A stretch of 64,000 nt of DNA from Pantoea rwandensis. Its GTDB lineage: Bacteria > Pseudomonadota > Gammaproteobacteria > Enterobacterales > Enterobacteriaceae. The notes beneath the pieces are model-generated. The model had not been told where the DNA came from and made no database searches. It saw only the letters and a list, made by a program, of their open reading frames with translations. The stretch lies in the NCBI RefSeq assembly GCF_000759475.1, contig NZ_CP009454.1, positions 434,001 to 498,000 on the forward strand, in the 5' to 3' direction. Below, one piece after another: positions 37,522-46,195 of the stretch. Both the position numbers and the translations under genes were made by a program. Positions within the stretch are counted from its first letter, which is position 1, and each line of letters begins with the position of its first letter.

Positions 37522-37631
37522 AGCAAATCTTTACACTTTAAGACTGACCCTCACGCATTTCCCCATTATTGAACGGCATAATAGTGCCGTTTTGGGGCAT
37601 TTTCCCCGTGTGACTTTGTGAGGGATTTTCA

Positions 37632-38294
37632 ATGAAAAAGCGTAGTTTGACGCTGGCCTTGTTACTTAGCGGCAGCGTTGTGCTGTCAGGTTGTACCACC
37701 AATCCTTATACCGGCGAATCGCAGGCAGGGAAATCCGGCATCGGCGCGGGCTTAGGTGCCGTGCTGGGTGCAGGCGTTGGCGTGTTGTCATCATCGAAGA
37801 AAGATCGCGGCAAAGGTGCGTTGATTGGTGCCGCGTCAGGGGCTGCCGTTGGCGGTGGCGTCGGGTATTACATGGATGTGCAGGAAGCGAAGCTGCGCGA
37901 TAAAATGCGCGGTACCGGCGTTAGCGTGACGCGTCAGGGCGATAACATCGTGCTGAATATGCCGAATAACGTCACCTTTGACTCCAACAGCAGCAACCTG
38001 AAACCGGCAGGCGCCAATACGTTAACAGGTGTCGCGATGGTGCTGAAAGAGTATCCTAAAACTGCTGTCAATGTGGTGGGCTTCACCGACAGCACCGGTA
38101 CACGCGCGCTGAATATGCGTCTGTCGCAACAACGTGCGGATAGCGTGGCCAGCGGCCTGATTCTGCAAGGCGTAGCCCAGAACCGTCTGCGCACGCAGGG
38201 CATGGGCCCGGATAATCCAGTGGCCAGCAACAGCACCGAAGCGGGTAAAGCACAAAACCGCCGCGTCGAGATCACGCTGAGTCCACAGGGTTAA
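37632..38294 (+). CDS. yiaD: YiaD, OmpA-family lipoprotein
   Basis: A 220-residue outer-membrane lipoprotein. The lipobox VLSGC puts the lipidated cysteine at residue 21. A glycine-rich hydrophobic segment (residues 36-80, GAGLGAVLGAGVGVL...GAASGAAVGGGVGYY) comes next, then the OmpA peptidoglycan-binding domain (NVTFDSNSSNLKPAGANTL...VVGFTDSTGTRALNMRLSQQRADSV...NRRVEI). E. coli YiaD suppresses a temperature-sensitive BamD. Ends in a strong terminator. Confidence 0.95.
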   Translation: MKKRSLTLALLLSGSVVLSGCTTNPYTGESQAGKSGIGAGLGAVLGAGVGVLSSSKKDRGKGALIGAASGAAVGGGVGYYMDVQEAKLRDKMRGTGVSVTRQGDNIVLNMPNNVTFDSNSSNLKPAGANTLTGVAMVLKEYPKTAVNVVGFTDSTGTRALNMRLSQQRADSVASGLILQGVAQNRLRTQGMGPDNPVASNSTEAGKAQNRRVEITLSPQG

Positions 38295-38302
38295 TCCCGC
38301 TC

Positions 38303-38330
38303 GCCGATCTGTTTCTGCAGATCGGCTTTT
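38303..38330 (+). terminator. Rho-independent terminator of yiaD
   Basis: GCCGATCTG (38303-38311) pairs with CAGATCGGC (38318-38326) around a six-base loop, followed by TTTT, nine bases after the stop. Confidence 0.88.
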
Positions 38331-38423
38331 CCGCACGTTTTTACACCGCAATTGACGCTTTTTGTATCAGATAACGCTCTATAATCGTCAACCAATAGAG
38401 GCGTGAAATACTTTATGCTAGCG

Positions 38424-38440
38424 TGATCAAAATTTGATCA
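38424..38440. promoter_or_regulatory. Operator palindrome directly before the LacI gene
   Basis: TGATCAAA and TTTGATCA form a perfect 17-bp palindrome with a central A, ending 15 bases before the ATG of the LacI-type gene. LacI proteins bind such odd-centred palindromes, so autorepression is likely. A TATAAT (38380-38385) upstream is a possible -10. Confidence 0.65.
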
Positions 38441-38455
38441 GTGGAAAACGTCATC

Positions 38456-39460
38456 ATGTCGCTCAAAGCCATTGCCGCTGCCCTCGGCCTCTCTGTTACC
38501 ACCGTGAGTCGTGCGCTAAATGGCTATGACGATGTTGCGGCCGCCACGCGTAAACGAATTGAAGAAGAAGCCACTTCACGCGGCTATCGTCCGAATGATG
38601 CCGCACGCCGTCTGAAAACCGGCCGCGCCAATGCCGTCGGGCTGGTTTTCCCGGTCAGCACCGCCTCTTTGAATGATAGTTACTACAGTGAAATGCTGTT
38701 GACGCTGGATCAGCGCCTTGCTCAGCATGACATTGATCTGATGATTCTGCCGGATAAACCGCAGGATAAGCACCGCACGCTGATGCGCTTGCTGCGCAGT
38801 GGCGCGCTGGATGCGCTGATTCTCACCCATACCCAACCGCATGATATCCGTCTGCAGCGTTTGCAGCAGAAAGGCTATCGCTTTCTCACGCTGGGCCGCA
38901 GCCAGCTGCCGCAACCTTATGCCTGGTTTGATTACGATAATCATGCAGGTACCTTGCTGGCCGCTGAACACTGCCTGCAACAAGGGCTGACGCGGCTTGC
39001 CTATCTTGGCGGCAACGAGCCCTGCACGTATATCCTCGATCGTCGCCACGGCTTTATCGATGCCCTCACACAGCATCAACCGCCTATCGCGCCGACGATG
39101 CTGGCCGCGCTACCGATGACGCGTCGTGCCGGTTATCAGCAAACGCAGCGCTGGCTGGCGCAGGATATCGCGCCTCAAGCCATCATCACGGATTGTGCGC
39201 CGCTGGGTGAAGGCGCGGCCATCGCGCTGCAGCAGGCCGACCGTTTAAGCGGTGCGCGGGCGATCCCACTGTACGTCTATGATGGCTTGCCGCATGACTC
39301 CATTATCGATCAGCCGGTGAACGCGATTCTGCAACTATCGCAGCAGCGCATTGGCGAACGCGTGGCCGAGATGGTGCTGCAACTGCTGGAAGGTGCACCG
39401 CTCGAGGAACTCCAGACGCTGTGGCAACCGATGTTGCGCCTCACTTCTGATGCACAATGA
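38456..39460 (+). CDS. LacI-family regulator, first of a tandem pair
   Basis: A 334-residue repressor with an N-terminal helix-turn-helix (SLKAIAAALGLSVTTVSRALNGYDDVAAATRKRIEEEA) and a periplasmic-binding-like effector domain. It starts at ATG 38456, with GTG 38441 as an alternative inside the operator region. It lies 58 bases ahead of the PtxS-like gene in the same direction but is only distantly similar to it. The effector is unknown; its position at the head of the 2-ketogluconate cluster suggests a sugar acid. Confidence 0.8.
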   Translation: MSLKAIAAALGLSVTTVSRALNGYDDVAAATRKRIEEEATSRGYRPNDAARRLKTGRANAVGLVFPVSTASLNDSYYSEMLLTLDQRLAQHDIDLMILPDKPQDKHRTLMRLLRSGALDALILTHTQPHDIRLQRLQQKGYRFLTLGRSQLPQPYAWFDYDNHAGTLLAAEHCLQQGLTRLAYLGGNEPCTYILDRRHGFIDALTQHQPPIAPTMLAALPMTRRAGYQQTQRWLAQDIAPQAIITDCAPLGEGAAIALQQADRLSGARAIPLYVYDGLPHDSIIDQPVNAILQLSQQRIGERVAEMVLQLLEGAPLEELQTLWQPMLRLTSDAQ

Positions 39461-39518
39461 TTGCGTGTGCGCCGTGCTGTGGTAGTCTTCGCCTGATTTT
39501 ATTATTCAGGTGTACGCA

Positions 39519-40544
39519 ATGAAAACCAGGCCGCCACGAGCCACAATCAGTGACGTTGCCCGTACGGCAAAAACCGGTAAAACCAGCGTTTCCCGCTATC
39601 TCAATGGCGAAGTGAATCTGCTTTCGCCCGATCTCAAAGCCCGTATTGAACAGGCGATTGCCGATCTTGATTATCGTCCCAGCCAGATGGCGCGCGGACT
39701 GAAGCGTGGCCGCACGCGGCTGATTGGCCTGATTATCGCGGATATTACCAATCCCTATTCAGTGGATGTTCTGAGCGGCATTGAAGCGGCCTGTCGCGCG
39801 CAGGGTTTTACGCTGCTGATGTGTAACACCAATAACGAAGTCGATCGTGAACAGTATTATCTGCAATTGCTCAGCAGTTATCAGGTCGAGGGGATCGTGG
39901 TCAATGCGGTGGGGATGCACGAAGAGGTGTTGAAACGCCTGCAGCAGTCGATGTTGCCGATGGTGTTGATCGACCGCAAAATTCCTGACTTCGCCTGCGA
40001 TGTGGTTGGCCTGAATAATCCCGAAGCCGCGCAAATTGCCACCCAGCACCTGCTGGATAATGGTTACGATGCGCTGCTGTTCCTCAGCGAACCGTTGGGC
40101 AGCGTCAACACCCGCCGTGAACGCCTTGGCGCCTTCTATGACACCAGCAAAGCCCATGCCGGGGTGATGGCGGAAAACGCCGAAGTGCCCTTGCACCAGC
40201 CAGAGCAGCTGGAGCAGGTACTGCGGGCATTCCAGCAACGCCACAGTGACAAACGCTGCGCGGTGATGGCCGCCAACGGTGCCCTGACCTTGCAGGTGGC
40301 GCGCGCCTTGCAGCGGCTCGAACAGCGCTGGGGGGAAACCATCGGCCTGCTCGGTTTTGATGAGCTGGAGTGGGCCGCACTGGCAGGCGTGGGCATCACC
40401 ACCCTGAAACAGCCCACCTGGCAAATTGGTTATGCGGCGCTGGAACAGGTGATCGCGCGCATTGACGGCAACGAACAGCCGATTAGCGAGCAGGTTTTCC
40501 CCGGCGAGTTGATTGTGCGCGGCTCAAGCCAGCCGCTGCGCTAA
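39519..40544 (+). CDS. ptxS: PtxS-type LacI repressor of the 2-ketogluconate operon
   Basis: A 341-residue LacI-family protein (ATISDVARTAKTGKTSVSRYLNGEVNLLSPDLKARIEQAIADLDYRPSQMARGLKRGRTRLIGLIIADITNPYS) like PtxS of Pseudomonas, which represses the kgu operon and is released by 2-ketogluconate. It stands just upstream of kguE, with a perfect 14-bp palindrome between them. The gene symbol is by resemblance and context. Confidence 0.8.
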   Translation: MKTRPPRATISDVARTAKTGKTSVSRYLNGEVNLLSPDLKARIEQAIADLDYRPSQMARGLKRGRTRLIGLIIADITNPYSVDVLSGIEAACRAQGFTLLMCNTNNEVDREQYYLQLLSSYQVEGIVVNAVGMHEEVLKRLQQSMLPMVLIDRKIPDFACDVVGLNNPEAAQIATQHLLDNGYDALLFLSEPLGSVNTRRERLGAFYDTSKAHAGVMAENAEVPLHQPEQLEQVLRAFQQRHSDKRCAVMAANGALTLQVARALQRLEQRWGETIGLLGFDELEWAALAGVGITTLKQPTWQIGYAALEQVIARIDGNEQPISEQVFPGELIVRGSSQPLR

Positions 40545-40606
40545 TTCCCCTTTCTCTGGCTCACTTCGTGAGCAGGATCATAATTCCACACTCTCTTCCT
40601 TTCATT

Positions 40607-40620
40607 TGGAACCGGTTCCA
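40607..40620. promoter_or_regulatory. PtxS-type operator before kguE
   Basis: TGGAACCGGTTCCA is a perfect palindrome centred on CCGG, about 80 bases before kguE. The described Pseudomonas PtxS site is of the form TGAAACCGGTTTCA (from memory), which differs only in one symmetrical base pair. Confidence 0.82.
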
Positions 40621-40700
40621 TTTAGGTTTTTTTTAAGACATCGATTTTAAGACAACGGGCGGCTCTGACCGCATCCTTCCCAGTTCAATGGAGAGACAAC

Positions 40701-41450
40701 ATGGCACATCCCGAAATCATCGTGGTCACCGCCGCCTACGGCACGCACAAAGTCGCTGAGTTAGGTGGCCAGACTGCGCTGCTGCCGCTGATCAAAGCCG
40801 CTGGCGCGGATGGTGTGGAAATCCGTCGTGAGCTATTCAGTGAAGACGACCTGCTGCAGTTGCATTCGCTGAATAAAGCCATTGCTCAACAGCAACTCAG
40901 CGCCAGCTATTCGGTACCAGAAGCCCTGTGGCTAGAGGACGGCTCGCTCAACCCTCGTTTGGGACAGTTCCTGCTGGAAGCGGAGCAGATGGGCGCTAAG
41001 CGCTTGAAAATCGCCCTCGGTCACTTTGTCGATCTCAGCGACGCTTCGCTGGTTGAGGTATTGGCCGCATCGCCAGTGACCGTGGTGGTGGAAAATGATC
41101 AAACGCCAGACAGCAAACTGGCCCCGATGCAAACCTTCTTCCATCGTACCTGTGATGCCGCCTTGCCGCTGGATATGACCTTCGACATGGGTAACTGGCA
41201 GTGGACCGGTGAAGACGCCATGCAGGCCGCAGCTCAGCTCAGTCGTTACGTCAGCTACATTCACGTTAAAGCCGCAGTGCCGCATGGCGAGAGCTTCCGT
41301 GCAGTAGCACTGGACGAAACCGACGGCAGCTGGCGCGTATTGCTTCAAGCACTGCCTGCTGATGCGCCGCGCGGCATCGAGTTCCCGCTCGAAGGTGAAG
41401 ACCTGCTGGCCGTGACACGCCATTACGTTGATCTGCTGCGTGCAGTATAA
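40701..41450 (+). CDS. kguE: KguE-type sugar phosphate isomerase/epimerase-fold protein
   Basis: A 249-residue TIM-barrel protein of the xylose isomerase-like family. The acidic metal-binding positions (DGVEIRRELF, VVVENDQTP, TFDMGNWQW, GIEFPLEGED) are present. In Pseudomonas KguE is part of 2-ketogluconate use, but its exact step is not settled. First structural gene after the PtxS operator; GGAGAG precedes the ATG and kguK follows 10 bases after its stop. Confidence 0.85.
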   Translation: MAHPEIIVVTAAYGTHKVAELGGQTALLPLIKAAGADGVEIRRELFSEDDLLQLHSLNKAIAQQQLSASYSVPEALWLEDGSLNPRLGQFLLEAEQMGAKRLKIALGHFVDLSDASLVEVLAASPVTVVVENDQTPDSKLAPMQTFFHRTCDAALPLDMTFDMGNWQWTGEDAMQAAAQLSRYVSYIHVKAAVPHGESFRAVALDETDGSWRVLLQALPADAPRGIEFPLEGEDLLAVTRHYVDLLRAV

Positions 41451-41460
41451 GGAGCCGATG

Positions 41461-42399
41461 ATGAAGCAACTGGATGTGGTCACGATTGGCGAAGCGATGG
41501 CGATGTTTATCGCTCAGCAAAGTGGGGATCTCGCCGCCGCAGAGGGCTTCGTCAAACGTATTGCCGGTGCCGAACTGAATGTGGCCATCGGACTGGCGCG
41601 TCTCGGTTTGCAGGTCGGTTGGGTCAGCCGTGTCGGCGATGACAGTTTCGGCCGTTTTACCCTGCAACAGCTGGAGAAAGAGAAGGTCGATCACCACTGT
41701 GTGACCACGGATAGCCGCTATCGCACCGGTTTTCAGCTCAAGTCGCGCGTTGATGACGGTTCCGATCCTGAAGTGGAATATTTCCGCGCAGGCTCCGCTG
41801 CCAGCCATCTCTCGCCGCAGGATTTTGATGCGGATTACTTCGGCGGCGCGCGTCACCTGCACCTGAGCGGCGTGGCCGCCGCTATCTCCGACAGCTCGCT
41901 TGAGTTGACCAAACATGCGGCCAAAGAGATGCGTTCGCGCGGCAAAACCATCTCCTTCGATCCGAATTTGCGCCCGGTGTTATGGCGCAGCGAGGAGGAG
42001 ATGCGTAAGCAGCTGAATCTGCTGGCAGAGTACGCAGACTGGGTGCTGCCGGGTGAGAAAGAGGGGTTCATTCTGACCGGCTATCGTCAGCCAGAAGCCA
42101 TCGCCGATTTCTATCTGGATAAAGGTGCACGGGCGGTGGTGATCAAAACCGGCTGCGACGGCGCCTGGTACAAAACCGCCGACGGTGAAAAGGGCAATGT
42201 CGCTCCGATTCTCGTCGATAACGTGGTGGATACCGTGGGCGCGGGCGATGGTTTTGCCGTGGGCCTGATCAGCGCACTGCTGGAAGGCAAATCGCTGCCG
42301 CAGGCGATTCTGCGCGGTAACAAGATTGGTTCGCTGGCGATTCAGGTCGCGGGCGACAGTGAAGGGCTGCCGACGCGCGCAGCGCTGGGCGATTTTTAA
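41461..42399 (+). CDS. kguK: 2-ketogluconate kinase (PfkB family)
   Basis: A 312-residue PfkB-type sugar kinase. The N-terminal VTIGEAMAMF and the C-terminal anion-hole motif DTVGAGDGFAVGL, with the catalytic aspartate, are intact. In this context it phosphorylates 2-ketogluconate to 2-keto-6-phosphogluconate; the close relative KdgK acts on 2-keto-3-deoxygluconate, so the call leans on neighbours. ATG 41461 is favoured over ATG 41458 by spacing from AAGGAG. Confidence 0.87.
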   Translation: MKQLDVVTIGEAMAMFIAQQSGDLAAAEGFVKRIAGAELNVAIGLARLGLQVGWVSRVGDDSFGRFTLQQLEKEKVDHHCVTTDSRYRTGFQLKSRVDDGSDPEVEYFRAGSAASHLSPQDFDADYFGGARHLHLSGVAAAISDSSLELTKHAAKEMRSRGKTISFDPNLRPVLWRSEEEMRKQLNLLAEYADWVLPGEKEGFILTGYRQPEAIADFYLDKGARAVVIKTGCDGAWYKTADGEKGNVAPILVDNVVDTVGAGDGFAVGLISALLEGKSLPQAILRGNKIGSLAIQVAGDSEGLPTRAALGDF

Positions 42400-42405
42400 T
42401 CAAGC

Positions 42406-42425
42406 GGTTGCCTTCATTGGCAACC
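42406..42425 (+). other. Stem-loop between kguK and kguT
   Basis: GGTTGCC (42406-42412) pairs with GGCAACC (42419-42425) around six bases. No U-tract. A comparable hairpin (GGGCGAC/GTCGCCC, 43844-43861) lies between kguT and ghrB, also without a U-tract. Both may set the relative mRNA levels inside the operon. Confidence 0.5.
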
Positions 42426-42540
42426 CAGCAGTTAGGGTACGCATTGATGTGTACCTGGTGAAACAGTCTGTCTCTACACAACCCGAATATTTCGAGGCGC
42501 ATCCATTGAATGTGCCCGCCTCAAAACAGAGGAGTCACCC

Positions 42541-43821
42541 ATGAAATCGCAGACAATCGCGCCAAAACGCTGGTGGTTTATCATGCCCATCGTGTTTATC
42601 ACCTACAGTCTGGCGTATCTGGACCGGGCGAACTTTAGCTTCGCCTCTGCCGCAGGGATTAATGACGATCTCGGCATCACCAAAGGCATGTCATCGCTGC
42701 TGGGTGCCCTGTTCTTCCTTGGCTATTTCTTCTTCCAGATCCCCGGCGCGGTGTATGCCGAACGCCGCAGCGTGAAGAAGCTGATTTTCTGGTGCCTGAT
42801 TTTGTGGGGCGGCTGTGCCTCGTTAACCGGCGTGGTGAGCAACATTCCAATGCTGGCCGCGATTCGTTTTGTGCTCGGCGTGGTGGAAGCAGCGGTGATG
42901 CCGGCAATGCTGATTTACATCAGCAACTGGTTCACCAAATCGGAACGCTCGCGCGCCAACACCTTCTTGATCCTCGGCAATCCGGTCACGGTACTGTGGA
43001 TGTCGGTGGTTTCCGGCTATCTGATTAATGCCTTCGGCTGGCGTGAAATGTTTATCTTCGAAGGTATCCCGGCGGTGATCTGGGCCGTGGCCTGGTGGTT
43101 CCTGGTGCAGGACAAGCCAGCACAGGCCAAATGGATGAGCGACGAAGAGAAATCTGCCCTGCAGGCGCAGTTGCAGAAAGAGCAGGAAGGCATCAAAGCG
43201 GTGCGCAACTATGGCGAAGCCTTCCGTAATCGCAACGTGATCATTCTGTGCATGCAATATTTTGCCTGGAGCATTGGCGTGTACGGTTTCGTACTGTGGC
43301 TGCCTTCGATTCTGCGCAACGGCACGCAGATGGGCATGGTAGAAGCGGGCTGGCTGTCGGCGGTGCCTTATCTGGTGGCGACCATTGCGATGGTCGTGGT
43401 GTCGTGGGCATCTGACAAAATGCAGAACCGTAAGCGGTTTGTCTGGCCACTGCTGCTGATTGGGGCGCTGGCGTTCCTTGGCTCCTATCTGGTCGGCTCC
43501 AGCCACTTCTGGCTGTCGTATGCCTTGCTGGTGATTGCCGGTGGTGCCATGTATGCCCCTTACGGCCCGTTCTTCGCCCTGATTACTGAAATGCTGCCAC
43601 GCAATGTTGCCGGCGGTGCCATGGCACTGATTAACAGCATGGGCGCACTCGGTTCCTTCATCGGATCGTGGATTGTAGGCTATCTTAATGGCGCGACCGG
43701 CAGTCCTGCCGCCTCTTACATCTTTATGGGTGCCGCGCTGCTGGTGTCGGTGTGGCTGACGTTAATCGTCAAACCCGCCGAGAACAAGACAGCACCGATT
43801 CATGGGGCGAAGCACGCCTGA
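42541..43821 (+). CDS. kguT: 2-ketogluconate transporter (MFS, anion:cation symporter type)
   Basis: A 426-residue, 12-helix transporter. Helix 1 ends with SLAYLDRANFSFA, where the DRxN motif is the mark of the GudP/ExuT/KguT organic anion group; PGAVYAERRSVKK comes between helices 2 and 3, and WFTKSERSRANTF is also typical. The substrate, 2-ketogluconate, is assigned from the surrounding kgu genes. Starts at ATG 42541 with GAGG upstream. Confidence 0.87.
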   Translation: MKSQTIAPKRWWFIMPIVFITYSLAYLDRANFSFASAAGINDDLGITKGMSSLLGALFFLGYFFFQIPGAVYAERRSVKKLIFWCLILWGGCASLTGVVSNIPMLAAIRFVLGVVEAAVMPAMLIYISNWFTKSERSRANTFLILGNPVTVLWMSVVSGYLINAFGWREMFIFEGIPAVIWAVAWWFLVQDKPAQAKWMSDEEKSALQAQLQKEQEGIKAVRNYGEAFRNRNVIILCMQYFAWSIGVYGFVLWLPSILRNGTQMGMVEAGWLSAVPYLVATIAMVVVSWASDKMQNRKRFVWPLLLIGALAFLGSYLVGSSHFWLSYALLVIAGGAMYAPYGPFFALITEMLPRNVAGGAMALINSMGALGSFIGSWIVGYLNGATGSPAASYIFMGAALLVSVWLTLIVKPAENKTAPIHGAKHA

Positions 43822-43887
43822 AAGCGTAAGAAATGACTTTTCCGGGCGACTCAGGTCGCCCGTCACACGTTCTACAGGGAGCAAATG

Positions 43888-44862
43888 ATGAAACCTGCTG
43901 TGATTCTTTATAAGAGCCTGCCAGACGATCTGCGCGCTAAACTGGATGCCCATTTTACCGTCACCGAAGTGCATGACGTTTCCCCCGAAACCGTGCAACA
44001 GCATGCCGCACAGTTTGCGCAAGCCGAGGGTTTGCTCGGCTCAGGCGGTAAAGTCAATGGTGATCTGCTGGCAAAGATGCCCGCATTGCGCGCCTGCTCT
44101 ACCGTTTCCGTGGGCTATGACAATTTCGATGTTGAAGCACTGAACCAGTGCAATGTACTGCTGATGCACACGCCAACGGTTCTGACCGAAACCGTGGCCG
44201 ATACCATGATGGCACTGGTGCTGAGCACCGCCCGTCGCGTCACCGAATTGGATCAATGGGTTAAAGGGGGTGAGTGGAAGAAAAGCATCGGGCCAGAGCA
44301 TTTTGGTATCGATGTGCATCACAAAACGCTGGGTATTCTCGGCATGGGACGTATCGGCCTGGCGCTGGCGCAGCGTGCGCACTTCGGCTTCGGCATGAAT
44401 ATTCTTTACAACGCACGACGTCAGCATGAAGAGGCGGAAACCCGCTTCGGTGCACGCGCCTGCGATCTTGAAACGCTGCTGAAAGAGAGTGATTTTGTTT
44501 GCATCAGCCTGCCGCTGACTGAGCAGACACATCATATGATTGGCGCTGCGCAGCTCAAGATGATGAAATCCAGCGCCATCCTGATTAATGCCGGTCGTGG
44601 TCCCGTGGTAGATCAAGAGGCGCTGACCGCCGCACTGAAAGACGGCACGATTCACGCTGCCGGTCTGGATGTGTTTGAAGTGGAGCCGGTGCCCGCTGAT
44701 GCGGAGATCCTCAAGCTGCCGAACGTTGTGGCGCTGCCGCACATCGGTTCAGCCACTCATGAAACGCGTTACGGCATGGCGCGTGATGCGGTGGACAATC
44801 TGATTGCTGCGCTGAGCGGCAAAGTCGAGAAAAACTGCGTTAACCCGCAAATCCAGGCCTAA
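43888..44862 (+). CDS. ghrB: 2-ketogluconate/glyoxylate/hydroxypyruvate reductase
   Basis: A 324-residue D-2-hydroxyacid dehydrogenase with the length of E. coli GhrB and close similarity throughout ([62 protein letters not shown]). Catalytic Arg (NAGRGPVVD), Glu (DVFEVEP) and His (LPHIGSAT) are present. In the kgu operon this role is named KguD and reduces 2-keto-6-phosphogluconate; GhrB reduces 2-ketogluconate, glyoxylate and hydroxypyruvate. ATG 43888 has better spacing from AGGGAG than ATG 43885. Confidence 0.9.
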   Translation: MKPAVILYKSLPDDLRAKLDAHFTVTEVHDVSPETVQQHAAQFAQAEGLLGSGGKVNGDLLAKMPALRACSTVSVGYDNFDVEALNQCNVLLMHTPTVLTETVADTMMALVLSTARRVTELDQWVKGGEWKKSIGPEHFGIDVHHKTLGILGMGRIGLALAQRAHFGFGMNILYNARRQHEEAETRFGARACDLETLLKESDFVCISLPLTEQTHHMIGAAQLKMMKSSAILINAGRGPVVDQEALTAALKDGTIHAAGLDVFEVEPVPADAEILKLPNVVALPHIGSATHETRYGMARDAVDNLIAALSGKVEKNCVNPQIQA

Positions 44863-44944
44863 GCTTGCTGCTTTAGCCATTGCGCCTGCCCGTGGCGGGC
44901 GCTATGGTGGTTGCCCATTCCCGATTACAATGTTTTAACTTCCT

Positions 44945-46195
44945 ATGTCCTTTTCTCAGTTCGGCGACAAATTTACTCAACATTCCGGCATCTCACGTCT
45001 GATGGAAGACATGGGTGAAGGCCTGCGCACGCCTGGCACCATTATGCTCGGCGGCGGCAACCCGGCGCAGATCCCGGCCATCAATGACTACTTCAATCAG
45101 TTACTGCTACAGATGCATCAGGATGGCAAACTGAGCGAAGCACTGTGCAACTACGATGGTCCGCGCGGCAAAACGCTGCTGCTGGATGCGCTGGCGAACA
45201 TGCTGCGTGAAGAGCTGGGCTGGCCGATCACCGCGCAAAATATTGCGCTGACGAATGGCAGCCAGAGCGCGTTCTTCTATCTGTTCAACCTGTTTGCTGG
45301 CCGTCGCGCTGACGGCAGTAAAAAGCGCGTGCTGTTCCCGCTGGCGCCGGAATATCTCGGTTACGCCGATGCCGGACTGGAAGAAGATCTGTTTGTTTCC
45401 GCCAGGCCAAACATTGAGCTGCTGCCCGAGGGCCAGTTCAAGTATCACGTTGATTTCGACCATCTGCCGCTGAATGAGGACGTGGGCCTGATTTGCGTGT
45501 CGCGCCCGACCAACCCAACCGGCAACGTGATCACCGATGACGAGCTGATGCAGTTGGATGCGCTGGCACAGCAGCATGGCGTGCCTCTCCTGATCGATAA
45601 CGCCTACGGAGTGCCCTTCCCCGGCATTATCTTCAGCGAAGCCCGTCCGCTGTGGAACCCAAATACCATTCTGTGTATGAGCCTGTCGAAACTTGGCCTG
45701 CCGGGTGCACGTTGCGGCATTATCGTTGCCGATGAAAGCACGATTAGCGCGATTGGTAACATGAACGGCATCATCAGCTTAGCGCCAGGCAGCATCGGCC
45801 CGGCGATTGCCACTGAAATGATTGTGCGCGGTGATTTGCTGCGTCTGTCGGAAGAGGTGATCAAGCCGTTTTATCAGGCCAAGGTAAGCGAGACGATTGC
45901 CATTCTGCGCCGCTATCTGCCGGAAGATCGCTGCCTGATCCACAAACCCGAAGGCGCGATTTTCCTTTGGTTGTGGTTCCGCGATCTGCCGATCAGCACC
46001 GAAGCGTTGTATCAGCGCCTGAAAGCGCGCGGCGTGCTGATGGTGCCGGGCCACTTCTTCTTCCCCGGTCTGGAACAGGAATGGCCGCATACGCATCAGT
46101 GCATGCGCATGAACTATGTGCCGGACGCGGAGAAAATTGAACGCGCGGTGCAGATTCTGGCGGAAGAGCTGGAAATGATAGCTAACGAGGCTTAA
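44945..46195 (+). CDS. avtA: Valine-pyruvate aminotransferase
   Basis: PLP aminotransferase (416 residues, E. coli 417) that makes alanine from pyruvate using valine and related amino acids. The N-terminal MSFSQFGDKFTQHSGISRLMEDMGEGL is nearly invariant in AvtA. The PLP region is clear: SRPTNPTGNVI, LLIDNAYGVPFPG, and the Schiff-base lysine in MSLSKLGLPGARCGI. Convergent with the MocR gene, overlapping by four bases at the stop codons. Confidence 0.95.
   Translation: MSFSQFGDKFTQHSGISRLMEDMGEGLRTPGTIMLGGGNPAQIPAINDYFNQLLLQMHQDGKLSEALCNYDGPRGKTLLLDALANMLREELGWPITAQNIALTNGSQSAFFYLFNLFAGRRADGSKKRVLFPLAPEYLGYADAGLEEDLFVSARPNIELLPEGQFKYHVDFDHLPLNEDVGLICVSRPTNPTGNVITDDELMQLDALAQQHGVPLLIDNAYGVPFPGIIFSEARPLWNPNTILCMSLSKLGLPGARCGIIVADESTISAIGNMNGIISLAPGSIGPAIATEMIVRGDLLRLSEEVIKPFYQAKVSETIAILRRYLPEDRCLIHKPEGAIFLWLWFRDLPISTEALYQRLKARGVLMVPGHFFFPGLEQEWPHTHQCMRMNYVPDAEKIERAVQILAEELEMIANEA

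Noticed and set aside
44884..44902. GC-rich stem after ghrB (GCCCG/CGGGC) as a terminator
   Set aside because: The stem is short and no T-run follows on the plus strand.
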